From: Ectocarpus siliculosus
Lineage: Eukaryota > Sar > Phaeophyceae > Ectocarpales > Ectocarpaceae
Assembly: GCA_000310025.1 (NCBI GenBank)
Contig: FN649729.1
Location: 960,293 to 1,024,292 of the forward strand
Direction: 5' to 3'
Length of the DNA stretch: 64,000 bases
The translations under genes were made by a program, and so were the position numbers. Each line of letters opens with the position of its first letter. Within the stretch, counting starts at the first letter, position 1. A model generated the notes under the pieces. The model made no database searches. It was not told where the DNA came from and saw only the letters and a list, made by a program, of their open reading frames with translations. This document shows positions 23,124-35,200 of the stretch, piece after piece.

Positions 23124-23473
23124 CGTTGTTTGGCCCCGTAGCAGCCCCAGCAGCGGTAGCGACACCACCATGGGATTCGTTCTCGTCCACCGCCGTATTA
23201 CCGCGCCGGTCAGCCAAACTATCGGAGGTTCCTGCTGAGGGGCGGAAATCACTTGCCAAAGGACCAACCCACTCTCCCTGGTTAAAGCTCGCCCCCGCTC
23301 CTGCCGGCCTCGTTGCTGCTGTGTGGCTTTCTGCATCCCCAACCAGGGCGGAGGTGATCCGGTGCGCCTCTCGCTTGACGTCATTCGCTGACAACCGCCA
23401 CAGGGTGTGCCTGTCGAACCACAGTTCAATGTAGCTGGGCGGGTATGGAACAGAGCGTAGACGTCGGGTGGAG
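23124..23473 (-). CDS. candidate upstream exon of the PX/papain-fold gene
   Basis: An open frame contains PPSYIELWFDRHTLWRL, then SANDVKREAHRITSAL, and continues without stops to a GTGAGG donor after 23124. It would splice in phase to an acceptor at 22843 (G plus GT), giving GTLRGKSPHGQPRVV in the known frame. No ATG is present in this frame before an upstream stop; an acceptor-like CAG lies at 23474-23476. The nearest upstream ATG (23555) is in another frame. So this may be an internal exon of a longer gene, or a coincidence. Confidence 0.45.
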
Positions 23474-25242
23474 CTGCTTGGTCAAAGTTTTCTGGCTGTG
23501 CTGTGCTTGGTGAATTTTGTAGGTTGATTCTCCCTCTCTGCGGAGTAACGCCCATCTCAGAGGAACAAAAAAATGCGGTGAAACTGCTGTTCCGAAGAAT
23601 ACACGGTTAGGTCAAGATGATGAGGGATGAGAGCGAAATCGGCGTCAAGTTAACTAACTACAGCAGAATTTCCTTGAACTGCTGTGTTGTTGTGCCCACA
23701 AAGCGCTACATATGTCCTGCCCCATCCCAACATGGGTGAAAAGACGGGGAATAACGTTCCACGAGGGCGGTGCTGCTGTGTTCGGTGCATCATCACTGCT
23801 TTCCACTGTATCGAACGGCGTGTTTGTTTGCGCGCAAGCAAGAAGCCATCAAGATCAGTGAAGCTGAATAAGTCATGCACGACAGAATCGGGGTTCTCAT
23901 GGCTGATGTTGCATAGCAGCAATTGATACGGGCCTGCTGACGGTAGGTACAGCAGCAGTGGCAGCAGTTTCCGGTGTGGTAGATCACATGAAACGTACCA
24001 ACAGCTGTTGATGTCACCTGTAACTGTCGAAGATGACCCGCACTCTGCCGAGGTGATGACGCCTCGCACATGCCCTAGGATGCACGTTTGTCGCCAGGGA
24101 ATGGAGATGATTGTGCCTTCCGTTCTCCATGGTCATTCCATTGGTCTTCGTAGTGCGCCGGTGTGTAGCAAGGAGCGTGTAGCAGTGGGCTTGGGTTGCC
24201 AACGGGGGGCTGACACCGGATGACAGGTGAACCCAAACGCCAATTTGGAGTTCCATTTTTCCCACGCGGGGGAATTCCCCTCGACTCTCACCGGCTGTCG
24301 CCCTACACCCTACACTACTGCTGTAGTCACGTAGTCACTGAAGGTGTCATTTCTCAGGCGCCTGATATGTTTCATCTTCGGTAGGTCTCATTTTATTCGA
24401 AGCCAAGTGGGGTTCTTGACGTTTGTAGTCCGCATCCCAAGTAAAACAAGCTTGGTGTGCTGACAGAACAAAATCATGTGCTCTTGAAAAAGTGTACATG
24501 TACTTCACCAATTCTTTTATCGCCTGTATTCCTGGAGGGTTCGGCGTCGAGAAAAGCGTGCAAAAGAAGCATCAATCCACAGGGGGCATGCGTGTAGCAA
24601 CTCCCGACGCAGTGTGTTGAACACTGGTTGGTCTGGTGAAGTCTACAAAGTAGGAGTCAAAGATTTCTTCCTTGGTGACCACCCCACCACCCATTCGCCA
24701 CTCTGTGCAGGCAGGGCGTCGAAATAAGTCGCGCAATTTTTGTGGGAAAAAACTCTCCATGATCGTATGAATTGCATTGCGCTGCCATAGCTTCGTCTAC
24801 ATTAGTATGGCGTGCAGCGTGCGGTGAACGTGTGTGTAGCAGCCTCGGAGTAACCCCACCGTCCGGTCGACGGGGAAAAGACAACAAAAAAAGAAAACCA
24901 CAAAACCACAACACAGAAGACAACCAAACGGACCAAGACGACAAACAATAAAGGAGAATTCAGAGATAATATATGAAGACTGGTGCTTGAAAACCCATCG
25001 GGAAGGAGATAAAGTACTACACTACATGTGGTGCCGCAATCTGCATCAACCATTCCCCCTCCCTCCCCCCCCAGTACCCCGCCCGAAACTTCGCGCCTGC
25101 CTCTCAACAGTAGTAGTCAACTATAAAACATTTGCCCCTTCATGTCCAACCGCCATATCCTGCGAGCTCAAGAACGCAAAATCATCGAAACGCCACTGTT
25201 CAAAAATTCTCGTCTTGAATTGTGCACTCGACACTCGAACTG
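23474..25242. other. spacer between the PX/papain-fold gene and PGAM
   Basis: No supported gene, RNA or repeat was recognised. It should contain the promoter or first exon of the PX/papain-fold gene and the PGAM 3' UTR. Confidence 0.4.
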
Positions 25243-28200
25243 TTACTTGGTCTGCGCCTTGACCGCCTCGATCCTTGCGCGGATTCCCGAAACATCCCCG
25301 AGGTAGCGGGCGGACAGCGGGGGGATAGCTTCCGGGTGTGTGATGGGCTTGAGGTCCTTGTCCAGCGTGAACACGAGCGGCACACCTGCAACAGCCCAAA
25401 AGGTAGGGAGGGAAAGCGGAGAAACAGCGGGCAGTCAGTGACTCGAGTAGATACTATTAACATTGGCTCCGGGCCATCATCCCTTTCGAGAGACGGAGCA
25501 CGGTCGTACTTCATCAAATAGATGAAAACAGCCAACATCCACGCACTCGAGACGTGCCCACCACGCCCACCACACGAGATTCTCTTTGATGTACATACAT
25601 TGCCCTTTCCGTTGTGCGGTTTGTGGCAACCACGTCCCATCCAAGGGAGCGGGTTCGATCAGATTTGTGCGAACCGACCGAAAGTCTTTCGTACCAGGGT
25701 TGAGGTCGACCATTCGAAAAATGTGGTTTAGCTCCCAGCGCGCGAAAAGTGAAAGACGAGGGAAAAGGAACTATGCGGGGGGTGTTCTCAGTTGCTTGTA
25801 TAAATCTGACCTCAATTGCGATTGACTATTGATTCGCTGGAGGCGGGGTGCGGAGGAGGGAAGCGATGCTCTGGTCTTGTAATCGACTGGATGGTGTGAC
25901 TGCTGTGGTGCAACCAGTGATGGCACATCATCTTCAGCATGGAGCAAAAAGCTCTTGTATTGGTGTGCAGCAAGTGTACCCGAATGACTCCAAACCACCA
26001 CGCTCCAAACGACTCTCATATGTAGAACCAAGAGGTGCACGCGGCCTCACGCGACAGAGAAAGATCAGAGAGAGCGAGAGAGAGAGAGAAAGAGAGAAAG
26101 AGAGAGAGACAAGAGAGACAGAAAGACCTTGCCAACGCACCGGTGGGGATGTCCAAGCCGACGATGTCCTCGTCGGAGATCTCATCCAGGTGCTGGCACA
26201 GCCCGCGGATGGTGTTTCCGTGGGCCACGATAAGGATCCGCTTCCCGCTCTTGATGGCGGGAGCGATCTCGTTCTCCCACTCCACCAGGAAACGGTCCTT
26301 CGTCAACTGCAGCCAAACGAGCAACGCGCACAGAACCAAGGTGGTCAAGCAGAGCAGCGGTACACGGATGGTTCTAGGGGGGAAAAGTCTTGCTCACCCT
26401 GATACCCGCATGGGTACAAACACGAGCTGCATGCTTTTCTCCAAGAAAAGGCCAATCAGATGACAAGAGACAGCTGCCGCGACTCAACCACTGCGTCGCC
26501 ATTGTTAACTACATGCTCTTCCTCGAACAGTGCAGTAGACAGGATTTTTCGATTTTTTTACCTCGACGCTGGCAGCCACAGAAAGAAAAAAATGACAACG
26601 CACCTTGAGAGATTCCGCCCGCGGGAGGTCGGCCGGGTCCACCCCAGCGTACTTGCGGTCGTTCTGGGGAAGGTCATCGCTGTGAAAAAGGAATTGAGGT
26701 TAAACGGATACGGTAACAACGGGCGTCTGAGTGCCAACGCTTGAGAAACGACAATCCTGAACACATTGATGGTTTCAAAGCAAGGTGGGAACAGCATTGT
26801 GAGAAAAAGTCCAGGTTCGCGTGCCTGCGTCGACGTTCGAACACGCCTTAGCCTCGAGAAGGTGGAGCTTATCACTGAGCCACTCAGCCGCCCTGTTGTT
26901 GTGGTCAAGGGCAGCATGAAAAGTGTTGAGATAATCGCACACGACGAACCATGTCGGCGTTAACACACGACACGCGTTAATCTTAACTTTTCGCGCATGC
27001 GACCACGGAATTCGTTTCGCTTCGTGTCTTGCTCTACCATCACGAGTTCATTGTAGCAGGTGTTACGTAGACGTCCGGGCTATATCTCCAAGTCACAGGA
27101 AGCGAACGCCAACAACAACAGCAACATGAACATGCAACGAGGAGGATATGCACCTATCGTCCGCGAGGAGGGGAGGCGGAGTGGTGTAGCTCCTGCGCCA
27201 GATCATGACCTGGTCCATTCCGTGCTTCGCAACCGTCTCCTTCTTGTCCAAACCCTGTAGCATACAAACAAAACACGAAACAAGGAGCGCAAGGTCAGAA
27301 CGCCTTTGGTGTTACGACGTCGCGCGGTTCGGTCTCTAACGTGATGAGGGTCATTTCTACGTCGACTCACGCACTTGATGCTCCTTGCATTATTCGCAAA
27401 AAATATATATTCTAGGTTCTTCGTTTAGTGTGGAATCCTGGCCAACACGGAACGTGTAGGTTCGGAGCAGAGAGGTGCAAGAGGTCAGAACGGCTTCCAG
27501 CGCGCAGACAACGGCAGCAACAAAAGCAGCAGAAGCAACCAAAACCACCACAACCACCACCACCACGAGGTCAGGACGGCCTTCAGAGCCTGTACCACAA
27601 ACCACACCAGCTTTCTACAGTGTGGCGAAGAACGCACCTGGAGGGCACCGTAGTGTCTCTCGTTGAGGCGCCATGATCGGTTCACCGGGATCCACATAAG
27701 GTCCGTCTTCTCGAGGATACACCACAGGGTGTTGATCGCTCGCTGTGCGGAACCAAAAAAGGGGGCGAGGAGACAAGCCCCACAGAGGAAGTAGGGCGAA
27801 GCGGGTAGGACGCTTCAAACAACTGAGGCAACCAACCGGGACAGAGAACTTAGGAAATGAAAGCAGGCGGTTGATGAGCCTCGATAAAAAGGCACGACCC
27901 GAAGCCATAATCAAACAATGACGTAAAAATTATTGCCGAAAAAAAGACCGCGATCAGCGTTTCTTGCCACAAGAACGGAAATCCTGCGGACAAGTTGCTC
28001 TCACTCTTTGCACCACCCTTGCGGGTCCGGGGTTAACAGCAACAGCAGCAGCACAAACACCTGCGGCCAATATCAACAACGAGTAAACGAGTGGCACAAA
28101 CCTTGAGCACTGAGCAGTTCACCGGAACAGCAGCACCACAAATTGCAGCGGCCAACAGCAACAAAAACAACAAAATCAAGTGGCACACACCTTGAGCACT

Positions 28201-29847
28201 GGGCAGTTCACTGGAACAGCAGCACCGCACAAATAATTGCAGCGGCCAACAGCAACAATTGCAACAAAATCAAGTGGCACAAACCTTGAGCACTGACGTG
28301 TAGGCGACGTCAAACGTCAAGCCCGACTCGGCGATGAGCTCGCCGGACTGGGCGGCCTCCTCCTGGCCCTTGTCCGACAGAGGCACGTCCTTCCACCCTG
28401 TGAAACGATTCTCGTTGTTCCAGGTACTCTCGCCGTGCCTTCAAACCGTTTGACAGAAACAGAGAGAGCAAAGAATAAGCACTAATTCAAGTAGTCGATG
28501 CTGCTGTTCCAGGTACTCTCGCCGTGCCTTCAAACCGTCTGAGAGAACCAGAGAAAGCAAAGAAAAAGCACTACATCAAGTATTCGAAGCCGTTGTTCCA
28601 GGTACTCTCGCCGTGCCTTCAAATCGTTCGAGAGAAACACACAACCGAGATAATGCAAAGAATAAGCACCACATCAAGTCGTTCGACGTTAGCGCCATCG
28701 ACGACTTCCATGCTCGTCGTTTGACAACGGTGGTTTTAGTTGGGGGGGGGGTGCGTTGGGTCGTCTTTTGCCCATCGCATGGTTTCTTTGTATCGAACCG
28801 CACCCAGATCTTAAGCACCAGGTAGGTGAGTTTTAGGTGCGACGGTTATCGGGGTTAGTGAATCTAGGAGAGGGTAAGAGACAACCAAACAGCGTTCGTG
28901 TCTGCATGTTGGGGTTGAGGTTTGCGCACCCGTCTCGTCGCTATAGGTCGGAATGTTTTAGAGGGCGGAGTTCTAGACTTGTTGTCAGAAGCAGGTAGAC
29001 GGGTGAAAAACGGGTGAAAAAAGTCCCCGACGGAGTAGACTCTGCGATACTGTGGCTATGAAAGAAGTTTGCTCCGACGACAAAGCAACAGAGTAACCTA
29101 GGTTGGCGTACTTAAGCATTAACATTCGATGGCATAGTTGGTTTGCCTCAACGCCGCGAGCAGAAAAAGAAAACAAAAAACATGTGAGCATGTACAATGA
29201 GTCACGTACGCCAAAAATATGTGTTCATGCACTAGAAATCACGTCCGTCCGTACATTTATTCAATTATTAGCTAGACGAACTCCGCAGGCAGATGATACC
29301 GGTGGGTAAATTGGGTACAGAACGCCAAAGATAAAAAAATTCGTCGGGCTGCAAACCTACAACGTCCCCGAGAGACAAGAAGACGACCAGTGCAACAAGC
29401 CTCACAAAAACAAGAAAAGTGTGTGGAGGAGGTATTGACCTTTCAAAAGAGGAAAAGGTGTCCCATCCGCCCAACATATCATCTGTCGAGGACGATTCCC
29501 TCGTTTCACAAGGGAAAAAAAGAAGAAAATCCCCAAACATGTTACGACAGAGTGGGGCTTAAAGAAACAATGCCGACGAGAACGGCACTAGAGAATACTG
29601 AACAGCAAAAACCTGACACACAACACCGAAAGAGAGCAATCGCGGGGGGGGGGGGGTACTGACCTAACTACGACGAGTGTGTAGGTGTCGTCCCCCTCTG
29701 GCGTGGTCTCGGGCGCGGCCATGGACATGCCGCTCCTTGCACCCCGAACCGAGCGCAATGTCGCCGCATTGTCGCCCAGGCGGACTGCCGCCGCCGCCGC
29801 CGCCGACTGCACGCGCCCTCTAGCCACCACGGAGGGAGCTACGAACC
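25243..29847 (-). CDS. 2,3-bisphosphoglycerate-dependent phosphoglycerate mutase, first exon missing
   Basis: This enzyme interconverts 3- and 2-phosphoglycerate in glycolysis/gluconeogenesis. Exons seen: 29664-29847, 28285-28438, 27638-27742, 27154-27254, 26604-26679, 26141-26306, 25243-25385. The phases agree throughout. Key motifs: RHGESTWNN (phospho-acceptor His, codon for R split by the intron), [61 protein letters not shown] (second catalytic His) and [12 protein letters not shown]. The first visible exon starts after the acceptor TTACAG with [11 protein letters not shown], which looks like the F-containing cleavage site of a heterokont plastid presequence. The ATG and signal peptide should therefore be in an exon farther upstream (above 29850). 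Alternatively translation starts at the internal ATG before [13 protein letters not shown], giving a cytosolic form. Confidence 0.93.
26058..26120. repeat. GA-rich simple repeat
   Basis: A run of AGAGAGAG with AAAG interruptions in the PGAM intron just downstream of the donor at 26140. It is CT-rich in the transcript. Confidence 0.8.
28075..28300. repeat. ~90-bp tandem repeat copying the PGAM exon 2 donor region
   Basis: The segment GTGGCACAAACCTTGAGCACTG appears at about 28091, 28183 (CACACC variant) and 28274. The last one is the true end of PGAM exon 2 with its GTTTGT donor (minus strand). The other two lie inside the following intron, separated by AGCAGCACC..TTGCAGCGGCCAACAGCAAC blocks. 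Confidence 0.9.
28415..28690. repeat. ~87-bp tandem repeat copying the PGAM exon 2 acceptor and active-site codons
   Basis: GTTCCAGGTACTCTCGCCGTGCCTTCAAA occurs at about 28418, 28506 and 28595. The first is genuine PGAM exon 2 (complement of the codons for HGESTW with the acceptor). The next two, with the flanking GAGAGAACCAGAGAAAGCAA and GCACTACATCAAGT, lie upstream in the intron. Confidence 0.93.
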
Positions 29848-29859
29848 CTGTAATTGCCA

Positions 29860-32266
29860 AAAACCGGTACAGTCCCGGTTTAGCGGTTCCCTGTTTAGCG
29901 GGATGCCCTGAATAAAGGTTCCAAAATCTCGTGGCACGGCTGCACTTCTGTAGTCAAACTACTATATAACTGCCAATCTGGTTAAGCGGCGATGCCCTCA
30001 ATAGCGGTTATAACATTTTGTGACGCTATGGGCAGCTAAATCGGGACAACATCCGGGGGAAGAGGTGAACGATGTCCAGGGGGGGCAGCACGCGATGGGA
30101 AGATCATTGGAAAACCGTCTGACCCAATCGATGCCAACGTTTGCCGAATGCATGCTGAGGTCTACCGGGTACTTGTCAGTCGGGTACAGTCCCGGTATAG
30201 TGCCGTGCGATCCAGCCGGTATCACCGGCATTATTGCGGGCTGTCGGCACTATCAGAGCATGAAACAACTTGAATATTCCGTCTGTGCCAGGCGATTTAA
30301 CCGGCATTGTACAGGGCAACCAGCATTTTCGACCGGCGACATACCGGCACCAGTACTACTGCTGTACGTCTTATAACACGTGTCAGTCTCTCTCGGTTGG
30401 GCGGTTTGCTGCTGCAATGATGACTATAATTTCAAGACAGAAAAAGGGTTGACGTGTCCGATTTCCACCGCTTTCGCGAAATCGGTACAGAGGTGCGTGT
30501 TAGAATAGTAGTGCTGTACCGACCCAGTGTAGCCCCTCCGTCAATATTATTGCTTCGAAAACGGCGTGCTCGTGTCGGATGGCGAGACAACTACAAGTCT
30601 CGCTCCACATAGAATCTCAGCTCCATAAACTCTTCTCTACGTAGCTTGGCTATCGACGGTGCGTTGGCGACGAGAGATGCCTACGTGTAGTGGGAGTTGG
30701 CTCCTGCTGAAGTCCTGCCGACTGGCTGTTCGTATTCTCCCGCCAACGCTCAAAACACGGAAGAGATCCGGAAGATCCGGTCATGTACATGGCGCACCAG
30801 AGCTTGATTCTGTTCGTTCTGGGGGCAGCAGCAGGAGCTGAACACCCATAGCCACCACCCATCACCCCGCACCAAAGTTACATGCAGTCTCCGTCCCAGG
30901 CCTACAGAAAGACCCGTTTCTCAGAAAGAGAAAGGCGTCACAACGAGAAAAAACGCTCCGCAGAAGATTGTTGCACCAACAGGCCCGAGAGCTACCGGTA
31001 CTGCAAGTAAAACTCGCGCTGAACCCTATTTGCTCGTGCTGCTATGCTGCTATCGTTGGCGCCTCTGATTGGCGTGGGAGTTGGATACAGCACCCAAGCG
31101 CAACCACGGGACAGGGTGTTGCCGTGTTGCCCCAAGCAGATGGTGGTGAAAATTTCCTCACAACGCGCGTGCCCCAAGGCACGATACACCATGTAGATTC
31201 AACTACACACCCGGGGAGAGAAAATGCGGGGGATAAAAAAGAGACAGCTTGTTGTTGCTGCGCACAGCCGTCGTCAAACATCAACTTCGGTCGGTCCTCT
31301 TCTTCACCCACCCCGGGAAAATGAGGCAACAGCAGACGGATCTACCGTAAATATCTGTTCTGCTCGGCGGATACGTTCCGCGAGCAGCTGGCTTCTCTCT
31401 CTCACCTACGGCGGCCTTCGCTTGGAGGACAAGACATGCGAGCACCGCTCCACCCTGTATTTATCACGAAGGGATGCGGCGCAAGCGGGCAACGACGTGT
31501 CGCGCTTGCAGCGGTCATGATCTTGTGTCCCCACAGCAGAAGCTTTTCAAAACATGATGGCAAAACGTGACGGGCGCATTTTCGCCCGGAATCTACTTGA
31601 AGAGCATGCAACGCAATAGTCGGGCGCGTGTGCGATGCCCCAACCTCTCGATTGGATCCTTAGATGGCTACAACAAAGGGTGTCGCACTGCAGTACTGCC
31701 GTGTAGCCAACGGCCAAGAGGTTGTGTCTGCCAGCGGAAGCAGCACAGGACCACACACCTCTTTGCCTCTTGCTTTTCGCAACAGCGGCAACCTCACCTT
31801 CATAGTGTTGATTGTGATGGAGATTCGCACCAACGGAGCGTGGAGACACTATCGCGTGCAGGAGGCAAGCGGTGAATGCGAGGGAGAGCTGGTGGAGGTT
31901 GTGGCATGCACACCCAACGCAACGAACGAAGGATCAAAACAGCCGGGGGGGCGCCAGCGCCGGGGGGGGGGGTGATACCGCGGAGCTCCCCCTACGCGGT
32001 GTTGCGGTGTGCCTCCCAATTGCGTCATTCATCGCGTTGTCGTTGAGCAGCAGAGCCACTGGCTTACCACTCTTGCAATCACCAGTGCTACGCTAGGAGT
32101 GAGGAGGACAGAAATCTTTCGCGATTGCACGCTCTGAGTTTTTCTAGAGAGAGGAACCGACTTCCCGATTTCGTCGAAGTTTTAGTCACCCGGCAGCAGC
32201 ACTTCGTAAGAGGGCTGCAGTTGGTGGAAGCTCTGAGATCGGCGTGAGACATCAACACACTAAACC
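29860..32266. other. divergent spacer between PGAM and RagA
   Basis: About 2.4 kb between divergently transcribed genes. It must contain the RagA promoter and probably the missing PGAM first exon, which I could not identify. At 29865-30060 there are diverged direct repeats (TTTAGCGGGATGCCCTGAAT / TTAAGCGGCGATGCCCTCAA). The motif GGGTACAGTCCCGGTATAG at about 30181 is close to GGTACAGTCCCGGTTTAG at 29867. Otherwise nothing is recognised. Confidence 0.5.
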
Positions 32267-35200
32267 ATGGGCAAGAAGAAGGTTCTCCTGATGGGCAAGT
32301 CCCGATCAGGCAAGACCTCGATGCGCTCCATCATCTTTGCAAACTACGGCGCCAAGGATACCATCCGCCTCGGGCCTACTCTTGACGTGGAGCACTCGCA
32401 TGTCAGGTGCGAAGAAAGAATGCGTACCAAAGCCTCAGCAGCCTCAGGGGCAGCACCACCCCATGTAGCAGCAGCCTAAGCAGCAGCAATAACCGCCAGC
32501 AGTAGTGGTATTTCCGAGTTAGTTAAAAGTTCCACCTCTGGCCACGTTCATGTTGTAGCGGAAATACACGTGACTCGCATCCACTGCTCATGTACACCAG
32601 GTAAAAAGTGCTTTGTACAGCAGTACAGTTGTAGGTGACTCGCTGTCCCGCCGGCTGAATGTGCCTCCAATCACTGCTGTCACTTGCGCCAATTGTGACT
32701 AATGCAGCAGTACTGCTGTACAGCGATGCTCTGCACCGTATGCATATGCTCCAAATGGGTATCACCACATGCGGGGGGGGCTGTGCTTGTGTTCCATTTG
32801 GGTTGGCGCGTGTGGTGATGCTATTTGTCCACAGCCGCAATGCACATAAGCACGAGGTGGTTACCCTGCTGTAGGTTGTTTGCTCTGTTGTACTGGCTGT
32901 ACAACACGAAGTGGCAGCTTTGGTGCGATACGGTACGACCCTCTCCGATTCTCCTTTCGGTCCCTCCTTGACACTTGACCAGCCGGGGCCCTCCACACCA
33001 CCCGCTGCTGTCAGTACCGTAAGGCACGTGTAGTGCATGCAAAGCATGCTCGCAACTCACCAGCAGCTTTTTGTGTGCAGCATACATGATCCGGACGAAA
33101 ATGAATGGGGGCTCTGGACGAGACATGATCTGATGATGCCATCCACGACGACTTGACACGGGTGACAGCATTACCGGTTACCTCGGTAGTCTAGTGGTTC
33201 ACCCCGTACACCTAGTAGCAGGTTGGAATCCGGTTCTCTCTCTGGAGCGAAAAAAGAAAAACAGTATGTATGCTAAGACGGGAGGAAAAGTGATGTGCCA
33301 TTACGGCAACAGCAGTACGGCGCAAGGAGATTTTTTTGCGAAGATTGAGACGTGCTGAAGCTTGTCGATTTTCTCGAGAGGTCAAACCCTACTAATAGCG
33401 TTGTGGGAAAATGTGCTGCACTGGACGTGACGACATGAAGAATAGCAATAGCAGCAGCAGATGCCCACGTAGCGAGGCATGTAGTTGTACACAGTCGTTG
33501 GGAATGTGGGCCATTTGTTCGAAGAATAGTGGGAACTCCTTGAGAACCGAGACGAGGAAAGTAGGTGGGGGGCGACATGGTGAGTAAGTTGGACAGCGGC
33601 AGCGAGAAAACGATCGCTACGCTAGACGACTGGGTTGTAAGCCGAAATACGCCAACAGGGAAGGAGGGGACGATGACAAATAACTTCTTGGGTACAGACA
33701 ATGTGGCAACGAGTCTGGAGGTCACGACCTTTTGTGGTGTGTCTACATTACGTCTATGCGGAGGGTTGCGGCTCCGTCTCGAGAGGGGCGTGCTGTCAAG
33801 AGTTAAAATACGATGACAGGGACGTTTGAGCATGTACGCCCCCTCCCTCAGCACTAAAAGGAAACAAACCGCTTTTGTCGGTTCTACATATTGTGGTGGG
33901 TGCGCGTGCTTCGAACACCCAGGTTTTTGGGGGACATGGTGCTGAACCTTTGGGACTGCGGGGGGCAGGACTCGTTCTACGAGACGTACTTCAACTACCA
34001 GCAGGAGTTCATCTTCCGCTCCGTGGAGGTGAGGCCTGTGTGGCGGGCGACACGCGTCCATGCTACTGTAGGCAACCTGTCGATTTGTTCGTATGACTTG
34101 GTGCTACAGTGGTACATACGTAATGCTGACTGCTGACATGTTAATTCACTTGTCAACCTCTCGAACTGCGTGCAGCTAGCTGCTGGTAGGTACATGAGTG
34201 TGGTGGGTGGGTACTAGTTCACCGCTCGTGCTGCAGGTCAGAGGTTCTTGGAGACTAAAGCAGAAGCGCACATTGTTCTTCTTTGCAGACGACGGTCGGA
34301 AAGTATTCCGGCGGCTCGTGATTAACGCGGAGAAAAGGCAGGAGGTCGGCCCCATCAGCTATTATGTGATGAAGCCGCGTTTCCTGGGTGCACGCGCCCA
34401 GACTCCCCGTGCGTTTTTATATCCAAAAGCTTTCTTTTCTGCACCCCCGGGGAAGCCTCGAAGCCTCGCACGTGTGCATATTTCGTCGTTCGTTGAAGCC
34501 TCCGTTGAACTACATACAATAATGCCTCCGGTGCTATCCTTCGTGCGTTTCGGCTGGGAAGGTGTTGATCTACGTCTTCGACGTGATGAGCGATGACGTT
34601 GCCGGCGACCTTGAGCGATACCGGGGGGTGTTGGAGGCGGTGGACCGTAACTCCTCAGATGCGAGGTATGTTCGCTGCTGATTGACTGCTGACGAGTTGC
34701 CTTGAACCCGGCTGAAATTGGTGCGAAGAAGACCCGCTTGCGGAGTATTAATCAACACGTTTGTGGAAGGAGCTCTCGTTCCCTTTGAAGGGCGGAAAAC
34801 GCTCAGATTTTGTAACACGGACACGTCGGTGGCGGTGTGTTTAGGTCTCTTGGTAGTTGGAAGACTAACGTGAGATGGGGGCAGCTCACGTCGGGGGACG
34901 GAAAGCCTTCCTTCCGTATGTGGATGGCGTACACAACGTTGCACAGTGATAATCGAAGGAAAGCCCCGATAGCTCCGCGCCGGTGTACAATCAAAGGGTT
35001 GGTACGGTGTGCCGTTAGGCAATGGCGTAGCTGCCGGCTGAATGGCAAAACCCGTTAACGCACGTCCCTGTCCTCAACGTGCAGGGATGTTGTATGATGG
35101 CACCTGTCTGCGCTCGATGTAAATGCGATAGCTGCGTTCCGCCTTCCCCCTATTTCTTCGAAGCGATGTGCAGCCTAAGTCCCTAGCCTATGTGGCAAAA

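Noticed and set aside
31567-31975. Overlapping open frames in the PGAM-RagA spacer
   Set aside because: Both frames are equally open, no family resemblance is seen, and one ends in a poly-G tract.
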